Shown here in pieces: positions 8,030-15,827 of a stretch of DNA of 35,614 bases (positions within the stretch are counted from its first letter, which is position 1; each line of letters opens with the position of its first letter). The notes beneath the pieces were generated by a model, which was not told the origin of the DNA, did no database searches, and worked only from the letters and a program-made list of their open reading frames with translations. Source of the stretch: an uncultured Collinsella sp. (lineage in GTDB: Bacteria; Actinomycetota; Coriobacteriia; Coriobacteriales; Coriobacteriaceae); contig CAADVS010000066.1 of NCBI GenBank assembly GCA_900752545.1, positions 1 through 35,614 on the forward strand, given 5' to 3'. The position numbers and the translations under genes are program-made.

Positions 8030-10045
8030 ATGGTAAAGATTCGAGAGAAGCAAACCGAGCAGCTCGAGAAGGCTGCCTCCAAGGGGCTCAAGCTCGGTGG
8101 CTGGAAGAAGATGACGCTGTCTTCTAAGATTGCCGCCGTCGTGCTGGTGCTGGTCGCCCTGACTGCGATTTTGGCGCCCCTTCTTGCCCCCTATAGCCCG
8201 GTCGAGATCTTTACGGCTCGCCAGGCTCCCGGCAACGGATTTATCTTCGGTACCGACGATAAGGGCCGCGACATTCTGTCGCGTATGCTCTACGGTGGTC
8301 GTTACTCGCTGATTATCGGCTTTGGTGCTACCGCCATGGCTTTGGTCTGTGGTTCCGTTGTCGGCGCTCTTGCAGCGGTTTCGCGCAAGTCTATCTCTGA
8401 GGCGATCATGCGTATCCTGGACATCATCATGTCCATCCCGGGTATCGCCCTCGCAGCCGTTTTCGTCTCCATCCTGGGCAATTCCGTGCCGTCGATCATT
8501 TTCGCCATCGGCTTTATGTACACTCCGCAGATCGCCCGTATCGTGCGCGCCAACATCGTGTCCGAGTACGGTGAGGACTATGTCCGCGCGGTCATCGTGT
8601 CCGGCGCCAAGGCTCCGTGGATTCTGATCAAGCATGTTCTGCGCAACTGCATCGCTCCGATCATGGTCTTCACCGTTACCCTGGTCGCAGACGCCATCAT
8701 CTTCGAGGCCTCGCTGACCTTCATCGGCGCCGGCATCCAGGAGCCCACCGCTACCTGGGGCAACATCCTCGCCGACGCCCGCGGCGGCGTGCTCGCTGGC
8801 CGTTGGTGGCAGGCACTGTTCCCGGGCCTGGCCATTATGATCACCTGCCTGGCGCTCAACATCCTCTCCGAGGGCATTACCGACGCTATGGCTGCCGCTC
8901 CCTCCGCCGCCCTGGATCCGACCGATTCCTCCAAGCGTCGCGAGGCCGATCTGCTGGTCTCCGACCCCGTTCGTGCCTACAAGGAGCAGGCTCAGTCCCT
9001 CTCCGCTCGCCTTGGCGCCCTGCGCGATGTCGAGCTCAAGCGTAACGACCGCCATGTGCCCGACGAGTCTGTCGAGCCGATTCTCTCGGTCCGTGACTTC
9101 TGCATTCAGTTTGAGCACCACGGTGACATCAACGTCGTCGACCACGTCAACTTTGACGTCCGTCCCGGCCAGACCATGGGCCTGGTAGGCGAGTCCGGCT
9201 GCGGTAAGTCCATCACCACGCTGGCCATCATGGGCCTGACCGACGATGACGAGCACCTTTCTGGTGAGGTTCTCTGGGAGGGCCGCGATCTGCTCAAGAT
9301 GAGCAAGAAGGAGTGGTTCGGCCTGCGCGGTACCGATATCGCCATGGTCTATCAGGACGCCCTGTCCTCGCTCAACCCCTCCATGCTCATTTCCGCCCAG
9401 ATGAAGCAGCTCACCAAGCGCGGCGGCACCCGTAGCGCCGAGGAGCTACTGGAGCTCGTGGGCCTCGACCCCAAGCGTACGCTCGAGAGCTATCCGCATG
9501 AGCTTTCCGGTGGTCAGCGTCAGCGCGTTCTGATCGCTATGGCCCTTACCCGCGACCCCAAGCTGGTCATCTGCGACGAGCCCACGACCGCTCTGGACGT
9601 TACCGTCCAGAAGCAGGTCATCAAGCTGCTTAACGACCTTCAGGCCAAGCTCGGCTTTGCCATGATCTTCGTTTCGCACGACCTGGCACTGGTCGCCGAG
9701 GTCGCCCATAACATCACGGTTATGTACGCCGGCCAGGTTATCGAGCAGGCGCCCACCAAGGAGCTGCTCACCAACCCGATCCACGAGTACACTCGCGGTC
9801 TTCTGGGTTCCGTCCTGTCCATCGAGAGCGGTTCGGGCCGCCTGCACCAGGTGCCCGGCGCCGTTCCGAGCCCGCGCGATTTCCCCAAGGGCGATCGCTT
9901 CGCACCCCGCTCGAGTCATCCGCGCATTGGCCTGGACACCCGTCCGGTCTTCAAGCGCGTGCCCGGCACCGAGCACTTCTATTCCGAGCTCCCCGACGAG
10001 GTGCTCAAGGCAAATGGTTTGACCCCTCACGCGGAGGTGATGTAG
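8030..10045 (+). CDS. satC: Fused ABC permease-ATPase (DppC-DppD), sialate-type system
   Basis: This 671-residue polypeptide joins a DppC-like permease (about residues 1-290) to a DppD-like ATPase (about 345-671). The permease half has the EAA-type loop DYVRAVIVSGAKAPW. The ATPase half has Walker A GESGCGKS (387-394), signature LSGGQ (492-496), Walker B ICDEP with D516-E517, and switch H550. A hydrophilic, charged linker (about 295-345) connects them. The fusion is in one clean frame with no sign of error. As I recall, the same arrangement occurs in the SatABCD/SiaEFGI sialic acid transporters, which supports the proposed substrate. Its stop directly abuts satD. The second transporter in this window, oppBCDF, is unfused. 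Confidence 0.9.
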   Translation: MVKIREKQTEQLEKAASKGLKLGGWKKMTLSSKIAAVVLVLVALTAILAPLLAPYSPVEIFTARQAPGNGFIFGTDDKGRDILSRMLYGGRYSLIIGFGATAMALVCGSVVGALAAVSRKSISEAIMRILDIIMSIPGIALAAVFVSILGNSVPSIIFAIGFMYTPQIARIVRANIVSEYGEDYVRAVIVSGAKAPWILIKHVLRNCIAPIMVFTVTLVADAIIFEASLTFIGAGIQEPTATWGNILADARGGVLAGRWWQALFPGLAIMITCLALNILSEGITDAMAAAPSAALDPTDSSKRREADLLVSDPVRAYKEQAQSLSARLGALRDVELKRNDRHVPDESVEPILSVRDFCIQFEHHGDINVVDHVNFDVRPGQTMGLVGESGCGKSITTLAIMGLTDDDEHLSGEVLWEGRDLLKMSKKEWFGLRGTDIAMVYQDALSSLNPSMLISAQMKQLTKRGGTRSAEELLELVGLDPKRTLESYPHELSGGQRQRVLIAMALTRDPKLVICDEPTTALDVTVQKQVIKLLNDLQAKLGFAMIFVSHDLALVAEVAHNITVMYAGQVIEQAPTKELLTNPIHEYTRGLLGSVLSIESGSGRLHQVPGAVPSPRDFPKGDRFAPRSSHPRIGLDTRPVFKRVPGTEHFYSELPDEVLKANGLTPHAEVM

Positions 10046-10873
10046 ATGAGCGAGACCGCAGTCAACGGCGTCGAGCCGATCATCTTCCTTGATGACGTCC
10101 ACGTCACCTTTAGGACCCGTACCGGCTCGATTCTGCACCCCAACCTGGTTCACGCCGTCCAGGGTGTAACGATTAAGCTCATGCCCGGACAGACCATCGG
10201 CATCGTCGGCGAGTCTGGTTGCGGAAAGTCCACCACGGCTAACGTCATGTGCGGCCTGCAGGCCCCCACGAGCGGCAAGGTCTACTTTAAGGGCAAGGAC
10301 GTTACCAAACGTACCGCCGAGGACCGTCGCCACATGGGTCGCGTCATCTCGGTCGTGTTCCAGAACCCGGCCACGGCGCTCAATCCCCGCATGGTCGTTC
10401 GCGAGCAACTGCTCGACCCCATGCGCGTCCACAACCTGGGTACCGAGGCCGAGCAGGAGAAGCGCGTCAAGGAGCTCTTGGAGCTCACCGGCCTGCCCAG
10501 CTCCGCCGCCGAGGTTCTTCCCGGCCAGCTTTCGGGCGGCCAGCGCCAGCGCGTGGCAATTGCCCGTGCCCTGTCGCTGAACCCCGATGCCATCATCGCC
10601 GACGAGCCCACCTCGGCTCTGGACGTTTCGGTCCGCGCGCAGATTCTGAACCTGCTGACCGACCTTAAGAAGGAGCTCGGCCTGGCCATGGTGTTCATTA
10701 GCCATGACATCCAGACGGTCCGCTATATCTCTGACGACATCATCGTTATGAATGGCGGCAAGATCGTCGAGCAGGGCGAGGCCAAGCAGGTCTTCCAGCA
10801 CCCTCAGGACCCCTACACCAAGATGCTGCTCGGCGCTGCGCCGTCGCTGCTGCATCCCAAGCTCGGCGAGTAG
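10046..10873 (+). CDS. satD: ABC transporter ATPase (DppF-like), sialate-type system
   Basis: A 275-residue cytosolic ATPase, partner of the ATPase half of SatC. Walker A GESGCGKS lies at residues 55-62, followed by the signature LSGGQRQR, Walker B IIADEPTSALD and the switch motif FISHD. The ATG immediately follows the satC stop, so translation is coupled. It is shorter than typical DppF proteins because the C-terminal extension found in many peptide ATPases is brief. A GC-rich hairpin follows, then the esterase gene. Confidence 0.9.
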   Translation: MSETAVNGVEPIIFLDDVHVTFRTRTGSILHPNLVHAVQGVTIKLMPGQTIGIVGESGCGKSTTANVMCGLQAPTSGKVYFKGKDVTKRTAEDRRHMGRVISVVFQNPATALNPRMVVREQLLDPMRVHNLGTEAEQEKRVKELLELTGLPSSAAEVLPGQLSGGQRQRVAIARALSLNPDAIIADEPTSALDVSVRAQILNLLTDLKKELGLAMVFISHDIQTVRYISDDIIVMNGGKIVEQGEAKQVFQHPQDPYTKMLLGAAPSLLHPKLGE

Positions 10874-10889
10874 CCTCGCTTTCCCTCCC

Positions 10890-10917
10890 GTGCGCCCGGT
10901 TCCCTTGCCGGGCGCAC
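10890..10917 (+). terminator. GC-rich stem-loop after satD
   Basis: GTGCGCCCGG (10890-10899) pairs perfectly with CCGGGCGCAC (10908-10917) around an eight-base loop. There is no T-run, so it may be an RNA-processing or attenuation hairpin rather than a full terminator; the esterase and nan genes continue downstream. Confidence 0.55.
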
Positions 10918-10953
10918 CTCCGTTGCGATTTCGAAAGGTTGGGTTCACGAGCC

Positions 10954-11931
10954 ATGCCAAGTGCTCAGGAGCTACAACAGCAATTTGGTGAATATCGAGG
11001 CGCCATGCCCCGTCCATCAGATTTCGATCTCTTTTGGAAGGATCGCATGGCCGAGGCTGACGCCGTCGGGCTTGACTATGCGATCGAGGCGGCATCGGTC
11101 ACCGATGCCGTGACCTGCCAGCTTTTCGATCTCTGGTATACCGGCATGTGTGGCGCTCGCCTGCACGCCAAGTACCTTAAACCTGTCTCGGACGAGCCCA
11201 TGCCATTGGTACTTCAGTTCCATGGATATCCAGGTGCGAGTCGCAGCTGGTTTGAGCAGGCATCGTTTGCGGGCATGGGCATGGCGCTCATTGCTCTCGA
11301 TTGTCCTGGTCAAGGAGGTCCGTCCGAGGACATTGGCGGATTTGAGGGCACAACGGTCGCGGGCCATATCGTCGCCGGTATCGACGGTGACCCGGCCAAC
11401 CTCTACTATGTCCGCTTGCACCAAGATATTCGCATTCTGTGCCGTATTGTTCGCGAGCTCGAGGGCATCGATCTTGCCCGTGTGTTTGTGAACGGCGCGT
11501 CGCAGGGCGGCGGTTTGGGTATAGCGACCTGTGCGCTTAACAGCGAGCTTATCAATCGCGCCGCCATCCTCTATCCCTTCCTGTCGGATTTCCGCCTGGT
11601 CTGGGATTTGGATGCCGACGACATCGCCTACGAGGGCCTGCGCTATTGGTCTCGCTGGTTTGACGAGGACTCGACTCGTATCGACGAAGCCTATGCCAAG
11701 CTGGCGTACTTCGATTCCAAGAACTTTGCCCCCATGGTCAAATGCCCCGTGCTGTTTGGCACGGGCACAGCCGATATCGTCTGCCCTCCGGCGACGCAGT
11801 TTGCAGTCTACAACAACCTGACCTGCGAAAAGCGTCATGAGTTCTTTGAAGGCTTCGGTCACGAGGAGATTCAGGATTTTGACGATCTGATCATTCCGTT
11901 TTTCTGCAAGGGAGGGGAGGCTCATGTCTAA
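10954..11931 (+). CDS. Carbohydrate esterase 7-type acetyl esterase, probable sialate O-acetylesterase
   Basis: A 325-residue cytosolic alpha/beta hydrolase of the acetyl xylan esterase/cephalosporin C deacetylase family (CE7). The triad is visible: S183 in GASQGG, D274 in GTADIV and H303 in GFGHE, with an HGYPG oxyanion block near residue 90. There is no signal peptide, so it acts on imported substrate. Its place between the sialate transporter and nanA suggests that it removes O-acetyl groups from sialic acid before lysis; a similar esterase accompanies nan genes in Streptococcus pneumoniae. The in-frame TTG at 10939 abuts the ribosome site, so ATG 10954 is preferred. Its end overlaps the next gene by eight bases. 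The exact substrate is inferred. Confidence 0.8.
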   Translation: MPSAQELQQQFGEYRGAMPRPSDFDLFWKDRMAEADAVGLDYAIEAASVTDAVTCQLFDLWYTGMCGARLHAKYLKPVSDEPMPLVLQFHGYPGASRSWFEQASFAGMGMALIALDCPGQGGPSEDIGGFEGTTVAGHIVAGIDGDPANLYYVRLHQDIRILCRIVRELEGIDLARVFVNGASQGGGLGIATCALNSELINRAAILYPFLSDFRLVWDLDADDIAYEGLRYWSRWFDEDSTRIDEAYAKLAYFDSKNFAPMVKCPVLFGTGTADIVCPPATQFAVYNNLTCEKRHEFFEGFGHEEIQDFDDLIIPFFCKGGEAHV

Positions 11932-12775
11932 GTGCGAGAGCAATATCGATGAGCTGATTGTCCCCGAGCTTGCGGGAATTGCTGGGACGGTTTCGTCAAG
12001 GCTCTCTGATTTCCGGGATTGGCGCGGCGATGCTTCTGCGGATGTTTCCGAGTTGGAGACAGCCGCTTCGGACCTTGAGGTTTGCGGGCTGACCGTTACG
12101 GCGATTGATTTCGCAAATCCGTGCGCGCGCTACTCCGAGGTTTCCTTTGAGCTCGGCGGGTATGTCGTGCACGGCCGTTTGATTGAGCCTGTTGGTCGTG
12201 ACCGGGCATCCGAGCTTGTGCCACTATGCCTGATGTTTCACGACATCGACCGACCCGTGCGCGGCTGGCATCACATGACGAGATTTGTCGCCATGGGGTA
12301 TGCCGTCCTCGCGCTGGACGATGAGACTATTGGATCCAACGATCTGCAGCAGGGGATTACCTCGCCTGCTTTTGTCGAGCGTGTCCGTTGGGGCTGCGCG
12401 TTGGCGAAGGTCGCGCGCAATCTTGATGGCATGGACCCCGACCGCATCTTTGCATGGGGCGAGGGCCTTGGCGGTGGAGTCGCGCTGGCGGTTTCTGCTC
12501 TGGACGAGCGGGGCCTTGCCTGCACGGCGGTTGCCAATCCAATTCCCGTCGGCCTCGAGGCACTGTCGTCTCGGGTGCGCGGATCGGTGCTCATGGGCAC
12601 ATCGCTTATGGATACCGTGAGCGATCCCAAGGGCCAGCTTGCCGTTTTCAACGGTCTTGAGTGTGACCGGAGGCATATCATTTATGCCAAATACGCTCAT
12701 GAGCGCATCAATGCGTTCGAAAACGAAGTCGTCGACTTCTTTAACCAAACGTTCTACCCGTGTTCTTTGGCCTAG
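11924..12775 (+). CDS. Catalytically dead CE7-esterase paralogue (pseudoenzyme)
   Basis: This 283-residue protein aligns with the preceding esterase but has lost its nucleophile. The segment RIFAWGEGLGGG matches RVFVNGASQGGG of the upstream gene position by position, so the serine is replaced by G181. The oxyanion block HGYPG has become HDIDR. The acid and base positions remain as D230 and H259. The ATG overlaps the upstream stop by eight bases and has GGAGGGGAGG before it, so the pair is translated together in similar amounts. The intact frame argues against a decaying pseudogene. A structural partner or ligand-sensing subunit of the active esterase is a possible role; none is established. 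Confidence 0.7.
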   Translation: MSKCESNIDELIVPELAGIAGTVSSRLSDFRDWRGDASADVSELETAASDLEVCGLTVTAIDFANPCARYSEVSFELGGYVVHGRLIEPVGRDRASELVPLCLMFHDIDRPVRGWHHMTRFVAMGYAVLALDDETIGSNDLQQGITSPAFVERVRWGCALAKVARNLDGMDPDRIFAWGEGLGGGVALAVSALDERGLACTAVANPIPVGLEALSSRVRGSVLMGTSLMDTVSDPKGQLAVFNGLECDRRHIIYAKYAHERINAFENEVVDFFNQTFYPCSLA

Positions 12776-12801
12776 ACGGCCTGGACACTGCCAACAAGAG
12801 T

Positions 12802-12820
12802 GGGCGGCATAGGGCCGCCC
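12802..12820 (+). other. Short GC-rich hairpin between pseudo-esterase and nanA
   Basis: GGGCGGC (12802-12808) pairs with GCCGCCC (12814-12820). The nanA ribosome site AAGGAG follows at about 12832. With no T-run, it is more likely an mRNA stability or processing hairpin than a terminator. Confidence 0.5.
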
Positions 12821-12843
12821 GCCAGACAACTAAGGAGATTCTT

Positions 12844-13764
12844 GTGGCAACTCAGAAATTCACCGGCGTTATCCCTCCCGTCGTTGTTCCCGATACCGAA
12901 GATCACCAGCTCGACGTTGCCTCCTTTGAGCGCAGCATCAACCGCATGATCGATGCCGGCGTCGATGGCCTGTTCTTCCTGGGCTCCTCGGGCGAGGTCG
13001 TCTTCTCCACCGACGAGCGTCGTCGTCAGATCATCGCCGAGGCTGTGCGCATCGTCGATCACCGTGTTCCCGTTCTGGTCGGCATCATCGACACCGAGAC
13101 CGAGCGCATGATCGAGCACGGCAAGGTCGCCCAGGAGCTGGGCGCCGATGCCCTCGTCGCCACCTGCCCGTTCTATGCCCTGCAGGGCATGACCGAGGTC
13201 GAGGAGCACTTCCGCATCCTGCACGAGGAACTCGACCTGCCCATCTTCGCTTACGACATCCCCGTGTGCGTCCACACCAAGCTTCCCTGGAAGCTCCTTG
13301 CCAAGCTCGGCGCCGAGGGCGTCCTGGCCGGCGTCAAGGATTCCTCGGGCGATGACATCTCGTTCCGCTACCTCATTCAGGAGAATGAGAAGAACGGCCA
13401 TCCGATGAGCATCCTCACCGGTCACGAGGTTGTTGTCGATGGCGCCTACCTCGGTGGCGCCGACGGTTCCGTCCCGGGTCTCGCCAACGTTGAGCCCGAG
13501 GGCTACGTGCGCCAGTGGAAGGCCGCTCAGGCCGGTGACTGGGCTACCGTCAAGGCCGAGCAGGATCGCCTCAACGAGATCTCCCACATCTGGGATGTCA
13601 CCTCGGGCGTCCAGGGCTATGCCGGTGGCGTTGGCGCCTTCAAGACCGCTATGAACCTCATGGGCATCTTCGACAGCCCGACCATGCCGCGCCCGGTGAA
13701 GGCCATGACCGGCGAGAACGTCGAGGCGATTAAGAAGGTCCTTCAGGACAACGGTCTCCTGTAA
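12844..13764 (+). CDS. nanA: N-acetylneuraminate lyase (DHDPS/NAL family)
   Basis: A 306-residue TIM-barrel class I aldolase that splits Neu5Ac into ManNAc and pyruvate. The Schiff-base lysine is K165 (GVKDSSG) and the catalytic tyrosine Y137 (FAYDIP), the same numbers as in E. coli NanA; GSSGE at 47-51 is the carboxylate-binding loop. The GTG at 12844 is chosen because AAGGAG precedes it by a normal distance; an upstream in-frame start would overlap the preceding gene. The sequence YDIPVCVHTK differs from the classical NAL pattern YNIPxxxG, so another 2-keto-3-deoxy acid is possible, but nanK and nanE follow directly. Codon use is strongly biased to C-ending codons, suggesting good expression. 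Confidence 0.82.
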   Translation: MATQKFTGVIPPVVVPDTEDHQLDVASFERSINRMIDAGVDGLFFLGSSGEVVFSTDERRRQIIAEAVRIVDHRVPVLVGIIDTETERMIEHGKVAQELGADALVATCPFYALQGMTEVEEHFRILHEELDLPIFAYDIPVCVHTKLPWKLLAKLGAEGVLAGVKDSSGDDISFRYLIQENEKNGHPMSILTGHEVVVDGAYLGGADGSVPGLANVEPEGYVRQWKAAQAGDWATVKAEQDRLNEISHIWDVTSGVQGYAGGVGAFKTAMNLMGIFDSPTMPRPVKAMTGENVEAIKKVLQDNGLL

Positions 13765-13770
13765 AGCTTC

Positions 13771-13860
13771 CCCAGGCACCCGATCTTGAGGCTCAAGTGG
13801 TCGGGCGTGACCCATTAGGTCAACGCCCGACCACTTTCACCCCAACCTCGGGCACCTGGG
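13771..13860 (+). repeat. Structured intergenic element, family 2, copy 1 (nanA-nanK)
   Basis: The outer arms pair as CCCAGG/CCTGGG and CCCGA/TCGGG, then TTG/CAA, enclosing a long inner stem: AAGTGGTCGGGCG (13795-13807) with CGCCCGACCACTT (13824-13836). It shares CACCC-S-ATCTTG, CTCAA, TTTC and CAACCT-S-GGGC with the element at 33763-33867, but paired positions differ in a compensating way. It lies six bases after the nanA stop and could also attenuate transcription into nanK. Confidence 0.75.
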
Positions 13861-13936
13861 AAACCTTTATCAAGCTGCGGCGATAACACCGCCTTCATTT
13901 CCTGTAGTTGTTGTTTTGTCTCCGAAGGAGAACGAC

Positions 13937-14902
13937 ATGGAGAACAAGTACGTCTGCTCTGTCGATATCGGCGGAACTAAGATCGCGACCGCCATCATGG
14001 AGTACCCGGCTGACGGCAGCGTGCCCCATCCCGTTTTTGAGGCCGAGGTTCCTACTGAGGCCCAGGAGGGCGGCGAGGCCGTCTTCCAGCGTATCGAGGC
14101 GTCCATCAAAGCTGCTCTCGAGGCGAATCCCGATGTCGAGGTCCTCGGTGTCGGTATCGGTGCCGCCGGTGTCGTCGATCCCAAGACGGGCGCCATCGCG
14201 TATGCCAACGAGATCATGCCCGGCTGGTCCGGCGTTCAGTTGGGGCCGCGTCTGCGCGAGGACCTTGGTCTTCCCGTTGCCGTGGTGGGCGACGTGCAGG
14301 CTCATGCTCTGGGTGAGGCCCACTGGGGCGTCGGCAAGGGCAAGTTCTCCGTCTTGTGTCTGGGCATCGGTACGGGCATCGGCGGCGCATATGTCGAGAA
14401 CGGCCGCGTGATGCAAGGCTTCCATGGTGCTGCTGGTCATATGGGCCACATCGAGTGCTCGGCTGCCGCTGGCATTCCCTGCGCCTGCGGACGTTCTGGC
14501 CATCTAGAGTCGGTTGCTTCGGGCACTTCCATTGGTCGTATGTACGATGAGCGCTTTGGTCGCGTCGACCCCAGCCGTCCTTCGGTCGGTCGCGATGTGA
14601 ACGACCTGTGCCGTGCGGGCGACGCAAAGGCGACCGAGGTCATCCACGATGCCGGCTTTGCGCTGGGTGCAAGCTTGGGCTCGCTCGCTAACATCCTGGA
14701 CCCTGAGGTCATCGTGCTTTCGGGCGGCGTGATTCACCAAGGTCCCGATTGGCGTTCGCAGACGTGGAAGGATTCGGTGCACGAGGGCTATGCCAGCCAG
14801 GCGCTCGATCCGCTTCAGGACACGCCGATCCTCATCGGTTCTCTGGAGGGCGATGCTCCGCTCATCGGTGCCGCCGAACACCTTCTTGCATCGTTGAAGT
14901 AA
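13937..14902 (+). CDS. nanK: ROK-family N-acetylmannosamine kinase
   Basis: A 321-residue sugar kinase of the ROK family, expected to phosphorylate ManNAc released by NanA. The ATP site VDIGGTKIA lies at residues 8-16. The catalytic/zinc region reads GHMGHIE followed by CACGRSGHLE; the third zinc cysteine of the usual CxCGxxGCxE is a histidine here, a variant seen in other ROK kinases. ATG 13937 follows GAAGGAG. It sits between nanA and nanE and is flanked by two related structured elements in opposite orientations. ROK kinases vary in substrate, so ManNAc rests on the operon context; glucokinase activity is the main alternative. Confidence 0.8.
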   Translation: MENKYVCSVDIGGTKIATAIMEYPADGSVPHPVFEAEVPTEAQEGGEAVFQRIEASIKAALEANPDVEVLGVGIGAAGVVDPKTGAIAYANEIMPGWSGVQLGPRLREDLGLPVAVVGDVQAHALGEAHWGVGKGKFSVLCLGIGTGIGGAYVENGRVMQGFHGAAGHMGHIECSAAAGIPCACGRSGHLESVASGTSIGRMYDERFGRVDPSRPSVGRDVNDLCRAGDAKATEVIHDAGFALGASLGSLANILDPEVIVLSGGVIHQGPDWRSQTWKDSVHEGYASQALDPLQDTPILIGSLEGDAPLIGAAEHLLASLK

Positions 14903-14919
14903 ACATAACTACCAAGTGC

Positions 14920-15017
14920 GCCTTCTGAGGTGCCGCAGATTGACGTGAAAGAGGAGTGAAGCGTACTTCGGTACGCGAGCGACGGTTTGAACGTCAAGGT
15001 GCGGTGTCTCAGAAGGC
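14920..15017 (-). repeat. Structured intergenic element, family 2, copy 2 (nanK-nanE)
   Basis: Outer stem GCCTTCTGAG (14920-14929) with CTCAGAAGGC (15008-15017); then CGCA/TGCG, then TTGACGT/ACGTCAA, then an apical GCGTAC/GTACGC hairpin with a four-base loop (14961-14976). Read on the minus strand, its internal loops TCAANCGTCGNTC and TTCNCTCCTCTTTC match the element at 33763-33867 almost base for base, while the surrounding stems differ. The nanE ribosome site follows at about 15024, so on the + transcript this is a strong stem before nanE. Confidence 0.8.
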
Positions 15018-15042
15018 TGTTTTGAGAAAGGTTGAGTCGAAC

Positions 15043-15729
15043 ATGACCGTCGATCCTTTGATCCAGTCCCTGAAGGGCAAGCTCGTCGTGAGCGTTCAGG
15101 CGTATATGGGTGAGCCGCTTCGTACGCCCGAGACCATGGCTCAAATGTCTCGCGCTTGCGAGCTTGGCGGCGCCGCCGCCATTCGCTGCCAGGGCCTTGC
15201 CGATATTGCCGCCATTAAGGGTCGTTGTGAGGTTCCTGTTATCGGCCTGTGGAAGGATGGGCACGAGGGCGTTTACATCACGCCGACGCTGCGCCACGCT
15301 CGCGCCTGCGTTGCTGCGGGTGCCGATATCGTGGCGATCGACGCCACTGATCGCCCACGTCCCGATGGCAAGACCGTCGAGGACACCTTCCGCCCGCTGC
15401 ACGAGGAGGGTGTGCTCCTGATGGCCGACTGTGCCACCATCGAGGACATTCGCCGCGCGGTTGATATGGGCTTCGACCTGGTATCCACCACGCTTTCTCA
15501 CGGTGTCGCCGCCATCGACTGCACCATGGCCGATGGCCCCGATCTGCCGCTCCTGCGTCAGGCGACCGAGGAATTCCCCGGTCTTCCCATCATCTGCGAG
15601 GGCCGCGTGCACACGCCCGAGGAGGCCCGCGCCGCGATTGATGCGGGCGCCTGGGCCGTTGTCGTCGGCACCGCCATCACGCACCCCACGAGTATTACAA
15701 GTTGGTTCAAGGCTGCGCTTGAGGCGTAA
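15043..15729 (+). CDS. nanE: N-acetylmannosamine-6-phosphate 2-epimerase
   Basis: A 228-residue NanE-type TIM barrel that converts ManNAc-6-P to GlcNAc-6-P, the last nan-specific step. Recognisable blocks are KLVVSVQA near the start, GLWK and the DATDRPRPDG stretch, the VSTTLSHG segment and the phosphate-binding ICEGRVHTPEEAR and VVGTAITHPTSIT blocks. ATG 15043 follows GAGAAAGG; an upstream in-frame start at 14956 would be translated through the structured element and adds unconserved residues. A strong terminator follows, closing the sialate island. nagA and nagB, needed next in the pathway, are not in the window. Confidence 0.92.
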   Translation: MTVDPLIQSLKGKLVVSVQAYMGEPLRTPETMAQMSRACELGGAAAIRCQGLADIAAIKGRCEVPVIGLWKDGHEGVYITPTLRHARACVAAGADIVAIDATDRPRPDGKTVEDTFRPLHEEGVLLMADCATIEDIRRAVDMGFDLVSTTLSHGVAAIDCTMADGPDLPLLRQATEEFPGLPIICEGRVHTPEEARAAIDAGAWAVVVGTAITHPTSITSWFKAALEA

Positions 15730-15780
15730 GACGGACCTCGTATCCACTTGGGGCGGTATACTCAATAAAGGCAATTGATC

Positions 15781-15816
15781 GCGCGGGATCCGCTGGCCGG
15801 ATCCCGCGCTTGTTTT
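15781..15816 (+). terminator. Intrinsic terminator after nanE
   Basis: GCGCGGGATCCG (15781-15792) pairs with CGGATCCCGCGC (15798-15809), followed by TTGTTTT. A TATACT at 15757-15762 upstream could be a -10 box, which would make this the leader hairpin of rapZ instead; its -35 is poor. Confidence 0.8.
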
Positions 15817-15827
15817 AGGAGGCACAC

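Noticed and set aside
7394..9256. Long minus-strand open frame opposite satB-satC (and similar frames at 700-2319, 5283-6788, 9446-11095, 20862-22595, 23242-24909, 26951-28660)
   Set aside because: These are antisense shadows of highly biased G+C-rich genes. Their translations are low-complexity, without recognisable domains, and each strong sense gene explains the open frame.
11924..12775. Pseudo-esterase as a decayed pseudogene
   Set aside because: The frame is intact, coupled to the upstream gene, and the D and H positions are kept, so it is treated as a pseudoenzyme gene rather than a pseudogene.
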